The translations under genes were made by a program, and so were the position numbers. Of a stretch of DNA of 64,000 nt, positions 1-14,106 are shown in pieces. Below the pieces are notes generated by a model that made no database searches, was not told the origin of the DNA, and saw only the letters and a list, made by a program, of their open reading frames with translations. Source of the DNA: Perca fluviatilis (Eukaryota > Chordata > Actinopteri > Perciformes > Percidae); the NCBI RefSeq assembly GCF_010015445.1, contig NC_053122.1:37074513-37138512 (forward strand). Reading direction: 5' to 3'. Numbering within the stretch: position 1 is the first letter of the stretch; each line of letters begins with the position of its first letter.

Positions 1-822
1 AATGTAAGACCTGCTTTGGCATGAAGTTTAGCATTGCATTATGTTTATATTTCATTTCAGAAGAGTTCACAGTCTGAGCAGAGCAGTTCCAAGCGCTGCA
101 GACACTGAAGTTTAGCTCCTTCTGTTATGTCTAATCTAAACTGGACCACACAGTAAACTGCTAAGAGAGAGAAAAAAGATGAAATATCGGGATCAAATTC
201 AAAGTGGCATTTCTTTGTTTAGAAAGGCATTTCTTTCTTGCCTGTACTGTAAATTCCTAAATATTATAAGGATAGCCAGCTACAAAACATACTACCAATG
301 ATATAAGTGTGTTGTTGCTACTTCTATGGCTAAAGCAGACATGGTAGCTTGTATAAGTTAATTAAGTACATTTTCTACTTGTGACAAAAGTTGTGTTCAG
401 AATCATTAATTTTCTGGTATGTCCAGAATGTAAGTGCCTCTGCCATGTTAATAGTTTTTAGTTAATGAACACTATACAGTAACATTGTTGTTGAGTTTAT
501 ATTGAAAGAAATCCATTCATTTATCAGTGTTGATATGTTTTTTAAATGGGTGAAAATCTTATAAATCAATAATGCAAAATAATAATCTGCAAATCCAGAC
601 AAAAATCTCATGACATAACATTCATACTTTGCTCCAATTATGCTGGTTTCAAGTTCACTGTCAAAAGAAATCTAGAAAACCATGATGCATAGTTGATTAG
701 TTGTTGTAAATATCATGTGTGGCACCTTTCGCTCTCTATACTAACTAGGAGAGATGATTAAAAAATAAAAGAGAAACATTATTGGACACCTTCTACAAGC
801 TTTAGCAAGTATGGATATGTTT
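1..822. other. AT-rich non-coding DNA, probably intron of the cntnap gene
   Basis: No exon-like block with flanking splice sites and no long ORF is visible. Because the cntnap exons downstream start in phase 1 and their upstream partners are absent, this stretch is probably intronic (inference). Positions 197-273 hold a 77-bp sequence repeated at 4211-4287 with about four mismatches. Confidence 0.5.
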
Positions 823-1357
823 TAGCCTGACAAGCCAGACCCACATCCAGATGTTGGGTCTGGGAACTCACCATTGGTAGGGCTCAATCCGAGGGGCGGG
901 ATAAACGGATGTCTTTCAAATCCCCTCTGCACGCAGTAGGATAGCGCTACAACCAACCAGAGCAACGCTAGTTGATAGATTCAACTTTTGCCGTATCCGG
1001 TCGGCAAAACTCCCAACACATCTTCCTTTTTTAAGAATGACTTCAGTGCCGTTCTTTGGTCTTTTCTCAAAGAAAAGCTGAACTCCAAGTCTTCCAGAGT
1101 CGCAGTCAAAGCCGATTCCAAAGACCGCTGTTAGCCAGCAGCAGCAGCCATCTTCGTTTTCAAGTAGCGGGGAATTCACGCGGAATCGTCGCAACTTTGC
1201 CGTCATTATGTTAAGCCCGCCCACCGACTCTATACACGATGTGATTGGCCCGGCCAGAGTTTGGTTTTTCCAGCTCGCAAGCCAGCGGAGAGTTGCTAGA
1301 CGACCCTGGCTGCAAATTACATTTGCTGCCGCTAGGGTGGTCTAGATTTCTTGGCTC
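823..1357. mobile_element. Short non-autonomous DNA element with imperfect inverted ends
   Basis: The left end begins TAGCCTGACAAGCCAGACC and the right end, read on the other strand, begins GAGCCAAGAAATCTAGACC, giving imperfect terminal inverted repeats. The interior is GC-richer than its surroundings. It contains a 102-codon minus-strand open frame (916-1224) without a domain I recognise, which may be a transposase or captured-exon remnant. The TAGCCTG start resembles that of the element at 34645-35214, so the two may be related. Superfamily not determined. Confidence 0.5.
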
Positions 1358-4373
<3,016 letters not shown>

Positions 4374-4753
4374 CAGTTTTTTCCAACTGCTTACACACAA
4401 AATCTTTTCATGTCACACGATTTTTGAAACCTCTCACTCAAAGTGCAAAACTACACAGCAAATCTCCAAAACCATAAGCTATTTCTCAGCCTTTCACTCA
4501 GTTTTCAATTGCATAAAACACTTTTTTCAAAACATTAAACACAATTCTCTACCTAAGACACAAAAATCTAACAAGAAGTGACTTGCTATCCATTTCTAAA
4601 CACAACCAATCAAAATGCTACACTTATTTACCAGGGCACACACACACACTCCTCACATGTGCAAACACATTATGTCATAACTGAACACTAACCAATCATT
4701 GCTTTAGTATAGGCCTATACAGAGGCCAAAGGTCAGATTACCTGTTTGGAACA

Positions 4754-4900
4754 ATGGATGCCAACAATAGACAGAGAGTAAGGGGAGTAGGAGGAAGAGA
4801 CAGGGGATAACAGCGAGGAGGAGGAGGAGGAGGAGGGAAGAAGAGGAAGGAGAGCCATTTCTGATGAGATCAGGGAGAGAAGCCCATCTTGAGTAGCTTT
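4754..4900 (+). pseudogene. Transposase N-terminal remnant in the Tc1/mariner-like element
   Basis: The ATG at 4754 opens a reading frame rich in Arg and Gly, stopped by TAA after 18 codons. A different frame then continues through a (GAG)n purine-rich stretch and ends in SDEIRERSP. This resembles the beginning of teleost mariner-family transposases (from general knowledge of the family). The DDE catalytic core is absent, so the copy cannot encode an active enzyme. Confidence 0.45.
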
Positions 4901-5031
4901 ACAGTGGCGTCCATACTGCATGCAACTATCTAATGACTATTTTAGCATTACAAATCAATCAGACTTTGTTGTGCACAAAGTGCATGCAATTCTGCCCCCC
5001 CGCCCACACACAAGCACGCACAAACACTCAC

Positions 5032-5032
<1 letters not shown>

Positions 5033-5080
<48 letters not shown>
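5033..5080. repeat. (AC)n microsatellite
   Basis: About 24 AC units inside the Tc1/mariner-like element, probably expanded after insertion. Confidence 0.97.
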
Positions 5081-5082
<2 letters not shown>

Positions 5083-5624
5083 TATTCTAAAAATGATACC
5101 TTTGGTTTACATATGTTTATACTTTTTTTTTCTTGTTTCATGCTACTGTATACAACACTGGGCTACTCTTACAGACGTAATGTTTTGCCCAATACATATT
5201 TTCTGTTTTACTGTAACATTACATTGTTTTTTACAGTGCACTTTTCAACCACTTTCAGCAGACTACTTTCTCTCTAGAACATTGTAGATATAGCCTATGA
5301 AAGACAAAAGAGCTTTAGATTTAGAACAACAGTGTGTACATGGTATATCCATATATTTACTATTATGAAAAAAGTGTTTGCCATTTGATGCAAATGCTTC
5401 ATTTTGAGATGTGTTTATGGTATTTTGAATGCAGTGTTTCATTTTGAAGGAGATGTGAGGCATTTTGCATTTTGTGTGTGCAGTTTTGGGAATTGTGTGT
5501 AGAGTTTTGAAAAAAGGAGATATAGTTTTGAAAACGTGTGTAAGCAGTTGGAAAAAACTGTAAACATAAGTCATCTGGTCAGGAACCGTTTGTTATTTCA
5601 AGATTCTCATTCTTCCCTCTCCAG

Positions 5625-5843
5625 AGTCTGATGATTTGGAGCCAGACATGGCCAGGTTGGCGTCTCTCGGTTTCACCGGTTGTCTCTCGGTGGTCCACTT
5701 TAACTCCATCAGCCCTCTGAAAGCTGCTCTGCTCCACCCGGACACCAGCCCTGTCATCATCACCGGACCTTTAGTCCAGTCCAACTGCGGCTCCTCGGCG
5801 TCAGCCAATCCCTACGCAGCAGTGAACACACACCACCTGTCAG
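5625..5843 (+). CDS. cntnap5: Contactin-associated protein-like 5, exon for the end of the last laminin-G domain
   Basis: CNTNAP/Caspr proteins are type I neuronal membrane proteins of the neurexin superfamily that act in cell adhesion and axon-glia or synaptic organisation. This 219-nt exon has a good acceptor (polypyrimidine then CAG before 5625) and a GTAGGG donor at 5844. It starts and ends in phase 1 and encodes about 73 residues with no stop. Diagnostic pieces are GFTGCLSVVHFNSISPLKAA and LVQSNCG, the C-terminal part of a laminin-G domain with its paired cysteines as in the fourth LamG domain of this family. It joins in frame to the exon at 7611. Upstream exons are outside the window. 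A paralogue (cntnap2 or cntnap4) is less likely, judged from the C-terminus. Confidence 0.85.
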
Positions 5844-6363
5844 GTAGGGGGGGGGGGAGGGGTTAGGTTTAGTTTTACTGGACAAACCAAACCGTCCTCA
5901 CTCCCAACTCCTAAAATACTGACCACTTGGTCAGTGGCTCTCAGCGCACCGGGCAGAGCAGCAGCTCGACCACGGCGCTGTCAGATGATGTAGTATTAAG
6001 AGAGACAACAGTAGAGAAGAGTATGGAAGACGTAAGGAGGTTGGTTGGGGGGGGGGGTGGATGGGTCAAACAACACAGGACTTTCACCCAAGAGACCGGG
6101 ATTCATGTCCCATTCTTGTTCCGCGTGTCACTGAAACATCCATTTTGTAACCCCACCCAACATCTTTTCCTAAACCTAACTGTCTCATTCTTGTGCCGCA
6201 TGTCAGTTAAATGTACGTCCCGACCCAGAGCGTCAAAAAGTGACGCCAAGAGTACCAACCAAGTGCATCTAAATATGACGCTAAAGGAGAGAGGCTTTTT
6301 GACGCGATGGGAGTGAGAATGTGTTGGACAAACGTGCAGTATTGTGGGGCCGAGTAAATGTAC
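5844..6363. other. Intron, with an unclassified repeat-like segment
   Basis: The intron begins GTAGGGGGGG. From about 6070 to 6310 the sequence contains short internally repeated phrases (such as TCATTCTTGT-CCGC-TGTCA) typical of an old fish repeat, but no boundaries or target duplication can be read. Open frames here look fortuitous. Confidence 0.4.
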
Positions 6364-6978
6364 TATTGACCTTTTTCACGGCAGACGTGTTGACATGTCA
6401 TAGTAGGAAAAGCACAGGTGTATTCAAAACCATTACCGATGGCTGCATTCCACTTAGGAGAGGTCCTGGTATTAAACCATTACTGATGGCTGCATTCCAC
6501 TTAGGAGAGACCCTGGTATTAAACCATTACTGATGGCTGCATTCCACTTAGGAGAGGTCCTGGTATTAAACCATTACTGATGGCTGCATTCCACTTAGGA
6601 GAGACCCTGGTATTAAACCATTACTGATGGCTGCATTCCACTTAGGAGAGGTCCTGGTATTAAACCATTAATGATGGCTGCATTCCACTTAGGAGAGACC
6701 CTGGTATTAAACCATTAATGATGGCTGCATTCCACTTAGGAGAGACCCTGGTATTAAACCATTAATGATGGCTGCATTCCACTTAGGAGAGGCCCTGGTA
6801 TTAAACCATTACTGATGGCTGCATTCCACTTAGGAGAGGTCCTGGTATTGTGCATGCTGACTCACTGAAATATCTCACTAGGACACTTGATGGAATTGAG
6901 CCATCATTAAGGTGATCAATTTCAGCTGTGCTTTTCCTACTATGACAAGTCAACATGTCTGCTGTGAAAAAGGTCCAT
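6364..6978. mobile_element. Non-autonomous inverted-repeat element carrying a minisatellite
   Basis: Positions 6366-6420 and 6923-6976 are inverted copies of about 55 bp; both contain GACATGTCATAGTAGGAAAA or close variants on opposite strands. Almost all the interior is the 47-bp tandem array listed separately. A related end (TTTGACTTGTCATAGTTTG) occurs at 43070-43096. The superfamily cannot be named and no clear target duplication is seen. It lies in the intron between the LamG and linker exons of cntnap5. Confidence 0.7.
6430..6849. repeat. 47-bp minisatellite, about nine copies
   Basis: Units start at 6430, 6477, 6524, 6571, 6618, 6665, 6712, 6759 and 6806, an exact 47-bp period. Each contains GATGGCTGCATTCCACTTAG. 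Early units alternate GAGGTCCTGG and GAGACCCTGG, giving a 94-bp higher-order dimer. Units six to eight share an AATGATGG variant, a sign of local duplication. Copies are contiguous with no spacers, so this is not a CRISPR array. Confidence 0.97.
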
Positions 6979-7610
6979 TGGATGTCTTTAGGTTCCATAG
7001 TGTGAGAGGAGATCAGCTCTGGGTTTATAAGCCTGTAAGGAATTTAAAATGTATCCTTTGGCCTCTACTACAGCACGGATTGGGAAGACTGGTGGAAAGT
7101 AATTGTTCTGGCATTCTTCCAGTCCTACACCACAGTACATGTGCCATTTTCTCCCTTTTGTTTATGTGTGTGTATCTATTCTTGGTAGGAGCTGCTATTT
7201 CCAACTGTGTAATAGGCTCATTAAGTATGTACACCTTGTTGAGGAGACTCATGACAATGCACATGATGAGATAATTAACTTGGACCACAGAGGGGATTTG
7301 CCAGTGTCTTTCCTCAGTGTCTGGTTTGCATGCAGCTTCATGTTCCCTTAATAGAGTCCTTTGGAGAGCTGCTGCCGTATTCCCCGTCTGCTCTGAATGA
7401 TGATACTGTGATGTTGTCTCTGTATTTCTTCCCTTTTTTCTATTCTGACTCGAATGCTCTTATTGTCTTTTCATGTTTTCTCTCCACATCTTTACATCCT
7501 TTCTGCTTTGCTGTTCTTCTGCACATCTCCTCTTCTAACTCTTGGTGCAATCTCTCTTCTCTTCCATCTTCCCTTTCATTTCTTCTACCTGTCTTCTTTC
7601 TCCGCTGTAG
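6979..7610. other. Intron 3' part up to the linker exon
   Basis: Unremarkable intronic sequence ending in a strong CT-rich polypyrimidine tract (about 7470-7605) and the TGTAG acceptor at 7606-7610. Confidence 0.6.
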
Positions 7611-7682
7611 ACCAGTCTGGTTCAGTGGGTTCAGGTCAACCTTTAGTCAATGCCATCAGGACTGACTCTGCTCTGATTGGAG
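7611..7682 (+). CDS. cntnap5: Contactin-associated protein-like 5, extracellular linker exon
   Basis: A 72-nt exon, acceptor TGTAG before 7611 and donor GTATGC at 7683, phase 1 at both ends. With the single base carried over from 5843 it reads DQSGSVGSGQPLVNAIRTDS followed by ALIGG. This is the membrane-proximal linker between the last laminin-G domain and the transmembrane helix in Caspr proteins; the DSA-IGG junction before the helix is a family hallmark. The correct phase on both sides and intact splice sites support a functional exon. Confidence 0.87.
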
Positions 7683-9223
7683 GTATGCTGAACCTTTTCA
7701 CCTTGTTTTACTGGGTTTGTATTGGACTTCTCTTAACTGTCAGAGATCACACTCAATATTTAATTTATTCTGCTGAAAGCCAGCAAAGGTGTGATGGGCA
7801 AAAATAAAATCCATCCAAAGTAAAACGTGTTTGCTAAATTTTTCTGCCCAGCCAGTTTGATTCAAAGTAATTGATTGGTTCCTTTAAGCATCTAGATAGA
7901 AAAGTGAGAGAGTCAAAATTCTTCTAAAAGTGTCCATTCAATTCCTGTGACTCTGTGTCTCAGTGCACAAAGGACCAATAATTAATCTAATCAAACTTCG
8001 GCTAAAATGACTTGCTGGCTGAGAAGCTTTCGCTCTGTTATCTTCAAATGCAAACCAAAGTAATATAGTGCAAAATTGATTTCAGCCATATTTTGGGATT
8101 GCAATTAAATGAAACCTTTTCTGAGAATGAAAATGTGAGAATGAAAAGTGTCCGAACAGAAGAGTGCAGCCGGGTCCAAATGTGTTCAATTCTGTTCACT
8201 GTACATTTAAAGTTAGATTAGTAGAACAAACCAAACTGCAGGGCGAAAAGAGCTGCCATCCCAAGGGGAGGGGAGGCAGAGATAGGCAGAAATCATCCCA
8301 GTAGTTTCACAAAGCCCTGTGACCAAAGTCCCCTGTGATAGATTTCTTTTGCAGAAAGTTGGCGTGTCAGCCAGCTTTCCACACACACAGATAAGAATGT
8401 TCTGCTGTTCTGCTCTGGTAGTTGTCAGCAGTGGTGAAAGAATTTATTTTTATTACGTCAAAGTAGCAATACCACAGTGTAAAAATACGCCATTACAAGT
8501 AAACATCCTGGATTTAACATTTCAATTATCAAAATGTACTTCACCTTTGTGTTGTCTTCCCATCGGCCATCCAACATTTTGATTTTCTGGGTCAAAATTT
8601 AAAATTGAACCTTTTTTTCACTTTTCCTGATGTTTTTGTCACTTTTTCCCCCCAAGTTTTTTGTCACTTTTTCCAATGTTTTTATCAATTCTTTTTCAAA
8701 TGCTATATCAGTCAATAAAACACCCAAATTCAATGAAAGTTGTGAACTGATTATTCATTGTACTTGTGAAGAGCGTTGTATGCAACCATCCACATTATTT
8801 TCTATTGACAATTCGGTTAAAAGAAACCTACATTTCTGATATAGAATCCTTTTTAAAATGGGTCAAATTTGACCCGAGGACAACAGGAGGGAAAAAGTAA
8901 AAAAAGTATCAAAAAGTAAAAGTGCTCATAATGCAGAGTGGCTACTATCAGTGTTATTTTATTATTGGATCAATATTATTGATGTATTAATATGTAAGCG
9001 GTACTTTAATGTTATATGTCAAGAAGGAGCTAATTTTAACAACTTATATACTTTATCGGTAACAATGGATCATAATGTATTAATTGATAACATTTGTTTT
9101 ATGTTATTTCATAAATAAACTACTTGTGCTACAATGTATGTCAATCTTTTCATTTTAATCCTGATAAGAAATCAAACAAACATATTTCCCAACATGTCAG
9201 AGTAAATGTCCTGTACCTTGCAG
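7683..9223. other. Last cntnap5 intron
   Basis: AT-rich intron of about 1.5 kb, ending CTTGCAG at 9217-9223. Apart from the small MITE at 8545-8890 nothing specific is recognised. Confidence 0.7.
8545..8890. mobile_element. Small MITE with TGTTGTCC-type ends
   Basis: The left end reads TGTGTTGTCTTCCCATCGG and the right end, on the other strand, CCTCCTGTTGTCCTCGGGTC: imperfect inverted repeats. The right subterminal part holds a perfect 16-bp palindrome GGGTCAAATTTGACCC at 8860-8875. The short length and absence of coding potential fit a MITE; superfamily not assigned. Confidence 0.5.
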
Positions 9224-9420
9224 GTGTCATAGCAGCGGTGGTCTTTGTGATTGTGACCGGCCTGGCCATCACTGCCAGCTTCCTCTACCGGAGAAAAGAG
9301 ACGTATCGAAACCAGGAAGTGAAGGAAGTCAAACTGGAAGACAGCCCAGATTTCCCTTTCAACAACCAGACTGACTCCCAGAATGTCTCCTCTGAAAACC
9401 CAAAGGAGTATTTCATTTAA
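9224..9420 (+). CDS. cntnap5: Contactin-associated protein-like 5, terminal exon: transmembrane helix and cytoplasmic tail
   Basis: The terminal coding exon runs from the CTTGCAG acceptor to a TAA stop at 9418-9420. It encodes a roughly 20-residue hydrophobic helix (VIAAVVFVIVTGLAITASFL), then a basic juxtamembrane YRRKETYRNQ stretch where Caspr proteins bind protein 4.1, an acidic or polar tail of about 40 residues and the C-terminus KEYFI, a PDZ-ligand-like end. The NNQTDSQN-KEYFI tail is closest, from memory of the family, to CNTNAP5 rather than CNTNAP2 (ends in WLI) or CNTNAP4. The paralogue call is therefore moderate, the family call high. The exon is intact, without stops or frameshifts. 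Confidence 0.88.
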
Positions 9421-10012
9421 CTGGGAGGCCTGACGAACTGAACAGGCCGGGGAGTCCTGCCACGCCTCAGGACTTTACACTGCACTCAGAGACCATGACC
9501 CACTTCTCTGGCTGCTCAGAATACGGAAAGCAAAAAAGGAACAATGCACACAGTTTTGGCAGTGCTGGACTTATGCAGTGTTGATATCCATGTAAATATT
9601 CAAAAAAAATGTAAACGTGGAAGTGATGTCTACAGCTAACTAATGTCTCTGTTATGTTGAAAGGTTGCAAATACTCTTTGTTTTTAATGATTTCGGTTAA
9701 TCCGGGCGCATGGAATCGTGACTAGATTGGTTTGGCTGATGCTAGGAGGGTAATTAATGGATGTTTGCTTAAGTGGAAGTGGAAGTGTTTGACCTGTAAT
9801 TAGCCCCTTAGGAAGAGTACTTCTTTAAGAGTGGTTTGTTGGCGTGTCATTTGTCATGTGCAGGGCTTCGGGGGAGAAACAGTGTGCACTCTTTAGAGGC
9901 TGTAGAGCCTCAGAGCTAAAGTTAAAGTGAAAACTGGGTGAAAATGTGCTGGCATTGTCAGAGTCCTCCCCACCTGCAAACATCCGCCAAATACCAAGGC
10001 ATTGTTTTTCTA
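9421..10012 (+). other. Probable cntnap5 3' untranslated region
   Basis: The sequence directly follows the stop codon and is free of recognised repeats until 10013. I do not see a canonical AATAAA in this stretch, so the true transcript end is uncertain and may lie further on or use a variant signal. Confidence 0.45.
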
Positions 10013-10222
10013 ACCCCAATTCAATTACATTTTATTTATAGTGTCAGATCATAACAGGAGTTATCTCAGAACACAGATAGAGTAGTTCTAGACCACACTT
10101 TATAATTTACAAAGACCCAACGATTCCCCCCAAGAGAAATCATTTTGGTGCAACATTGTTGAGGAAAAACTTCCTTTTAAACAGGTAGAAACCTTGGACA
10201 GAACCAGGCTCTTGAGTAATTT
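10013..10222 (-). repeat. CAATT-tailed retroelement-like repeat, fragment (copy 1)
   Basis: On the minus strand this ends in AATTG repeats and contains phrases shared with four other copies in the window (10276-10830, 14107-16020, 37540-38049, 42416-42780), such as TTTACAAAGACCCAAC and CTAGACCACACT. A simple (AATTG)n 3' tail suggests a SINE or LINE 3' end. This copy is truncated and diverged. Confidence 0.65.
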
Positions 10223-10275
10223 TGTTCCGGCAACATCGTTCTACCACAAAATGTTGGCATTAACAAGTGGCCTCT

Positions 10276-10830
10276 TCAATTCAATTCAGTTTTATTCGTA
10301 GTATCAAATCATAAAAAGTTATCTCAAGACACTTTAAAGATAGAGTATGTCTAGACCACACTCTATAATTTACAAAGACCTAACAATTCCCCCAAGAGCT
10401 AGCATTTAGTGCGACAGTGGTGAGGACAAACTCCCTTTTAGAAAGATACCTTGAATGGTGAGGACAAACTTCCTTTTAGGCAGAAACCTGGGACAGACCC
10501 AGGCTCTTGGTGGACGGCATCTGTCCCTGCTGGTTTGGACACAGAGACACTGATACAGATATACAGATATAGAGAAATGTGATTCATCATAATTATAGCA
10601 GTTGGTATGATGAACAGTGGAAATTATAGTTAGAATAAAGATAATGCAACTATGACTAGAAATAATAGTTGTAGCAGTCCAGGGTGTAGCAGTGCGTAGC
10701 AGGGCAAAGTAGGGCGTAGAGCAGGACCACAGCAACAGCTTTAACCATGATTTAGGTGCCACCCCAATAGAAGGAAAACTGCGAGCGAGAAAACATAAGG
10801 ACTCCGGGGAATAAGTTCCTTGGAGCTAGG
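10276..10830 (-). repeat. CAATT-tailed retroelement-like repeat (copy 2)
   Basis: A longer copy of the same family, minus orientation, with the shared blocks CTATAATTTACAAAGACC and GACAGACCCAGGCTCTTGG, a run of short AGCAGGGC-type imperfect repeats near 10680-10730, and a 5' part (about 10795-10825) matching the start of copy 4 at 37560-37590. Contains no coding frame. Confidence 0.7.
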
Positions 10831-11727
10831 TCTTCAAGGTCAACATAGTCCAATCATCGCCATGAGCACATTTGTCCTGTTTGAAAAATGTACACTGCAG
10901 TCTGGCAACCACTGGTCAAGAGACTTTTTATACCGTAGGGATTCATTTCCATTCATTTTTTTTACTCCTTTCTTTCTTTTTCTCCCTCTCATACCTAGGT
11001 ATTTCTTTCCATCAAATTATTTCTATTGTAACATGAAAGAACAATGAAAGCAGGGAGGAGAAAAACATCCATGAGCACTGAACACTACTGAAGTTCACTC
11101 TATTATAAAAGTTCTCTTGTCCATGCCGTATTCCACCTGCTGGTAGCTTTCTCTCCCAGCTCTCTGAACGTCTCTGAAGAGTAAAGCTTTTGACACTGAC
11201 AGCAGCGCAGAGAGTAATACTGTGGCTGTCTGTCACCTCGTGCACTTCACGCAGAGACAGCTCATGTGTTTTTTGAAATGCTAATCTGCGTCGGCCTGGC
11301 AGGTGGATTGTGACTGGATGGAAAGCAGAGATCGAATCAGAATGAGACAGAGAGATTATCTGAGAAACATCTTCAAGCCAACATGGATTTCATAAAAACA
11401 GCAATTGTGCTATTCACACTTGTTGAAGATGAAGAAATCCCCCCCCCCCTCGCCCCACCATGTGTTAATTCAACTCATGTGTAAAGAGCGCTGGATGAGA
11501 AGCAGAGAGAGGATCAACCGCAGCTGGTTATCAAACACACAGCACCGTCTCTCTGCAGGACTCCAGAGCACTGATGGGAATTTAATGACAAAAGTTGCTA
11601 AAACTTCAAAGTGCATTATTCATCTCTTTGTTTGTTTGTTTGTTTGTTTGTTCCCCACCTTACATCAGCTAAAGCCACACAGTGTTGTCTTTAGCCCTCT
11701 ATTGCACGGGACTAGTACTACCTGGTG
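10831..11727. other. Intergenic, no gene recognised
   Basis: Contains a C-run (about 11440-11450) and a (TTTG)n stretch at 11626-11652. Open frames of 75-107 codons have no recognisable domain. Confidence 0.5.
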
Positions 11728-12290
11728 ACCGCTAGTAATTTGTAATAATTACGGAGGTTGTCTGTGATCTTAATCCCCTGTGCGAATCGGCCATGTCTGT
11801 AATTTGTGAAGTAAAAATTCCCCCGCAAATGACCCACCATATTTTGCCGAACACCGAGGTCCTGTGGTAATATTAGTCCCGTGCGAATCAACGTGTCTGT
11901 GATTTGGCGGGGTCGTACATCACTTTTTTCAAGGTCTTTTTCATCCCTCTTGCGAAGATGGATATGGGATGGTGGGGGGCTGCGGACGCCCCGTTTTATG
12001 ACCAACCTAGCCTGGACCACTGCCCGACCGGAGACCTCCGTACCTCGAGTTGATGCGCTCCCTGCAGCTTCATCCGAGGGCGGACGGCGATGCTGTGTGG
12101 GGGCCGCGGCTGCGGGGATAGGGTATGCACCTCCGGTAACCCTAAATTTAAGACAGTGTTAGGGAAAGGAACCTTTGCCTATATAGGGGCAAGTTAGACC
12201 GGCAAATTAAAGTCATTTCAAAAAGAGAATCAGGGCCTGGTTACTAGAGAGGGTAGCGGAATAGAGCAGAGGGCCGGTAACCGTTTTTTA
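11728..12290. repeat. Unclassified GC-rich interspersed repeat
   Basis: This is markedly more GC- and CpG-rich than its flanks, with internally repeated phrases (GTGCGAATC at about 11780 and 11882; TGTCTGTAATTTG and TGTCTGTGATTTG). These features fit an old mobile element or captured promoter-like sequence. The 93-100-codon open frames on each strand overlap one another and look fortuitous. Confidence 0.35.
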
Positions 12291-13191
12291 TTATTATTAT
12301 TATTATTTAAGAAAAATGCTTTTCTGTTATGTCATTGATTATCACACACTCTGTAAGTGTCCTATCCTGATGTTATGTGTTGAGGACCACAGCGGAAATA
12401 AGTCCTGGACATTATTGTGTTTTTAATCCTCGATTGTATTTGATGTCTTTTCATGTCAACAATTCATTTCAATTGGACCTGGCCTAAAAAGTTACGGAAC
12501 CCCGACCCAAGTGCGTTGCGGCAGCCCCGCCCTGGCCTGCCTCCGCGCGCCTCTGGGTAGCCAACTCTCGGGGTACAGATATGTCAGTAATTTAATAATA
12601 ATAATAATAATAATAAAAGCAGGCTTCACTTATCCAGTGTGAACCCGCCACACAAAACTCAGATGTGGGGGGGTGATTTCTAAATCACACGAGGTCCCCA
12701 GATACTTATCCCATGTGAATAGGGCTTTTGCCACATCCTTGATTCCAAAGGGTTGATTCTTTGGTGAACAAGAGGCAGCGACTGTCCTCCATCCTGCGGC
12801 AGAACTGACTGCAGTGCAGCACTCGATTGCTAAGAGGAACTCAACAGGTAACCTTGACAGCCAGACAATCTCGCAGAGCTCAACTGGAGCACACTGCATA
12901 ACAATACAGCAAAATAAAATGTTTATCAAGATCCAGAGAGGAAACGTGGAATTTTTCCCAACAGCATTCACAGAGAACAGGGTGTAACGTTAGCAACAAG
13001 TCACTGACGCCTGCAGCGGTGTGTGCAAAATGTGTGAGGAATCCTTCAGCCTCAGTCAGTGAACAGTGAACAACAACTTTTCTGATGTGTCAAAACTTTT
13101 ACAAACTTTTTTATATCACATTTTTACATTCGCGCCTGTATTCTAGACCCTTTTGTTCAATCTCACATTGATTGTACATCATTTCATTAAG
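12291..13191. other. Intergenic with short (ATT)n and (AAT)n runs
   Basis: Short trinucleotide runs at about 12287-12307 and 12593-12617. A TGTTGAGGACCACAGCGGAAATAA phrase near 12377 resembles retroelement 3' sequence. No gene recognised. Confidence 0.4.
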
Positions 13192-13195
13192 TTAA

Positions 13196-13968
13196 GCCTG
13201 GTACAGACAGCAGGATAATTAGGCCGATTTTAGCCCCGATTCACCCCTCCCGACAATCTTAAGGATGCTCCGATTATCGTAAAATAATCTGATCAGATAT
13301 TCCTGCCGTGTGTGGTGTGTTAAGACTGCTCTCGTCTGCTCGGAAGGATGTCGGGACCGCTCCGATCTCAAATCGGGGATATCCAACATGTTGGATTTAT
13401 TTGGCCCGATTTCTCCTCGTGTGTGGTGTCCCCCGGGGACAAACGAGCACGCAGCCTGTGTAAAATAAATAAAGTCGATGGGCATAACTACATCCACAAC
13501 TGCAGTCCACCAGAGTACATGGAAACGAATATATGAACGTTTATTAATCTGTGTAATACCTAACGACATTTCTATGAGAAAAAACAAATCACCTTCATAT
13601 CATGATGTAGCTGAGTATAGTCCATGCTCGCGTTGTCTTCTTTGACCATCGCCTTTTCTTTTGATAACGTTTCTTTTCGGTTAAAAACACACTACAAACT
13701 ATCGCCACTGCATCCTCTTCGTCTGCAATGATTGTTTACTCTGAAGTCACGTTTGATCTCGAGGGATTTTGCGAGATTTCCCGTCTGACCTGGGAATGCT
13801 CGGGAGTCAAATCGGTTCGTGTGTGATATGTTGATTTTGCCGTGTGCTGCGCACCACACACTGTACGACCAAAACTGTTAGACCCGTGATTTTTTATCAC
13901 CGTGTGTGGGGTCTCTCAGGATTGGAAAATCGGCCGACAATTTTAAAATCGTCCCGTGTGAACCAGGC
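13196..13968. mobile_element. TTAA-flanked non-autonomous DNA element
   Basis: TTAA at 13192-13195 and 13969-13972 flanks a 773-bp element whose ends are inverted: GCCTGGTACAGAC on the left and GCCTGGTTCACAC on the right (other strand). Subterminal blocks rich in CCGAT/ATCGG recur along both halves. The TTAA target is used by piggyBac- and Kolobok-type elements; with no transposase present I cannot choose. A (CCGAT)-rich cousin lies at 52938-53429. Confidence 0.75.
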
Positions 13969-14106
13969 TTAACAGTTTGTCTGAAGTAGGTATATATTAC
14001 ACATGGTTTTCATCAACAAATTCAAGCAGTCAGCTATAAATGAACTCCCCTTTGTATTGTATCTGCTCTTAAAAGAAGACACTTCCTGAATGTAGCGGAG
14101 TCTAAA

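Larger units (their letters stand above)
4374..5560. mobile_element. Deleted Tc1/mariner-like element flanked by TA
   Basis: The ends are near-perfect inverted repeats: CAGTTTTTTCCAACTGCTTA on the left, and its reverse complement with one fewer T/A at the right end (5541-5560). Both are directly flanked by TA (4372-4373 and 5561-5562), the target duplication of the IS630/Tc1/mariner superfamily. Inside, 4754-4880 reads from an ATG as a basic, Arg/Gly-rich start (MDANNRQRVRGVGGRDRG) like that of some teleost mariner-family transposases, but meets a stop after 18 codons and then frameshifts. The rest of the transposase is missing. It lies in the intron upstream of the first cntnap exon seen here. 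Confidence 0.8.

Noticed and set aside
5927..6316. Additional cntnap5 exon
   Set aside because: The exons at 5625 and 7611 join in correct phase without it, and the translation matches no part of the family.
6430..6849. Possible CRISPR-like array
   Set aside because: The 47-bp units are contiguous with no unique spacers and sit in vertebrate intronic DNA; it is a minisatellite.
11881..12162. GC-rich CpG-island promoter with a first exon
   Set aside because: No downstream exon or transcript signal; internally repeated phrases suggest a repeat.
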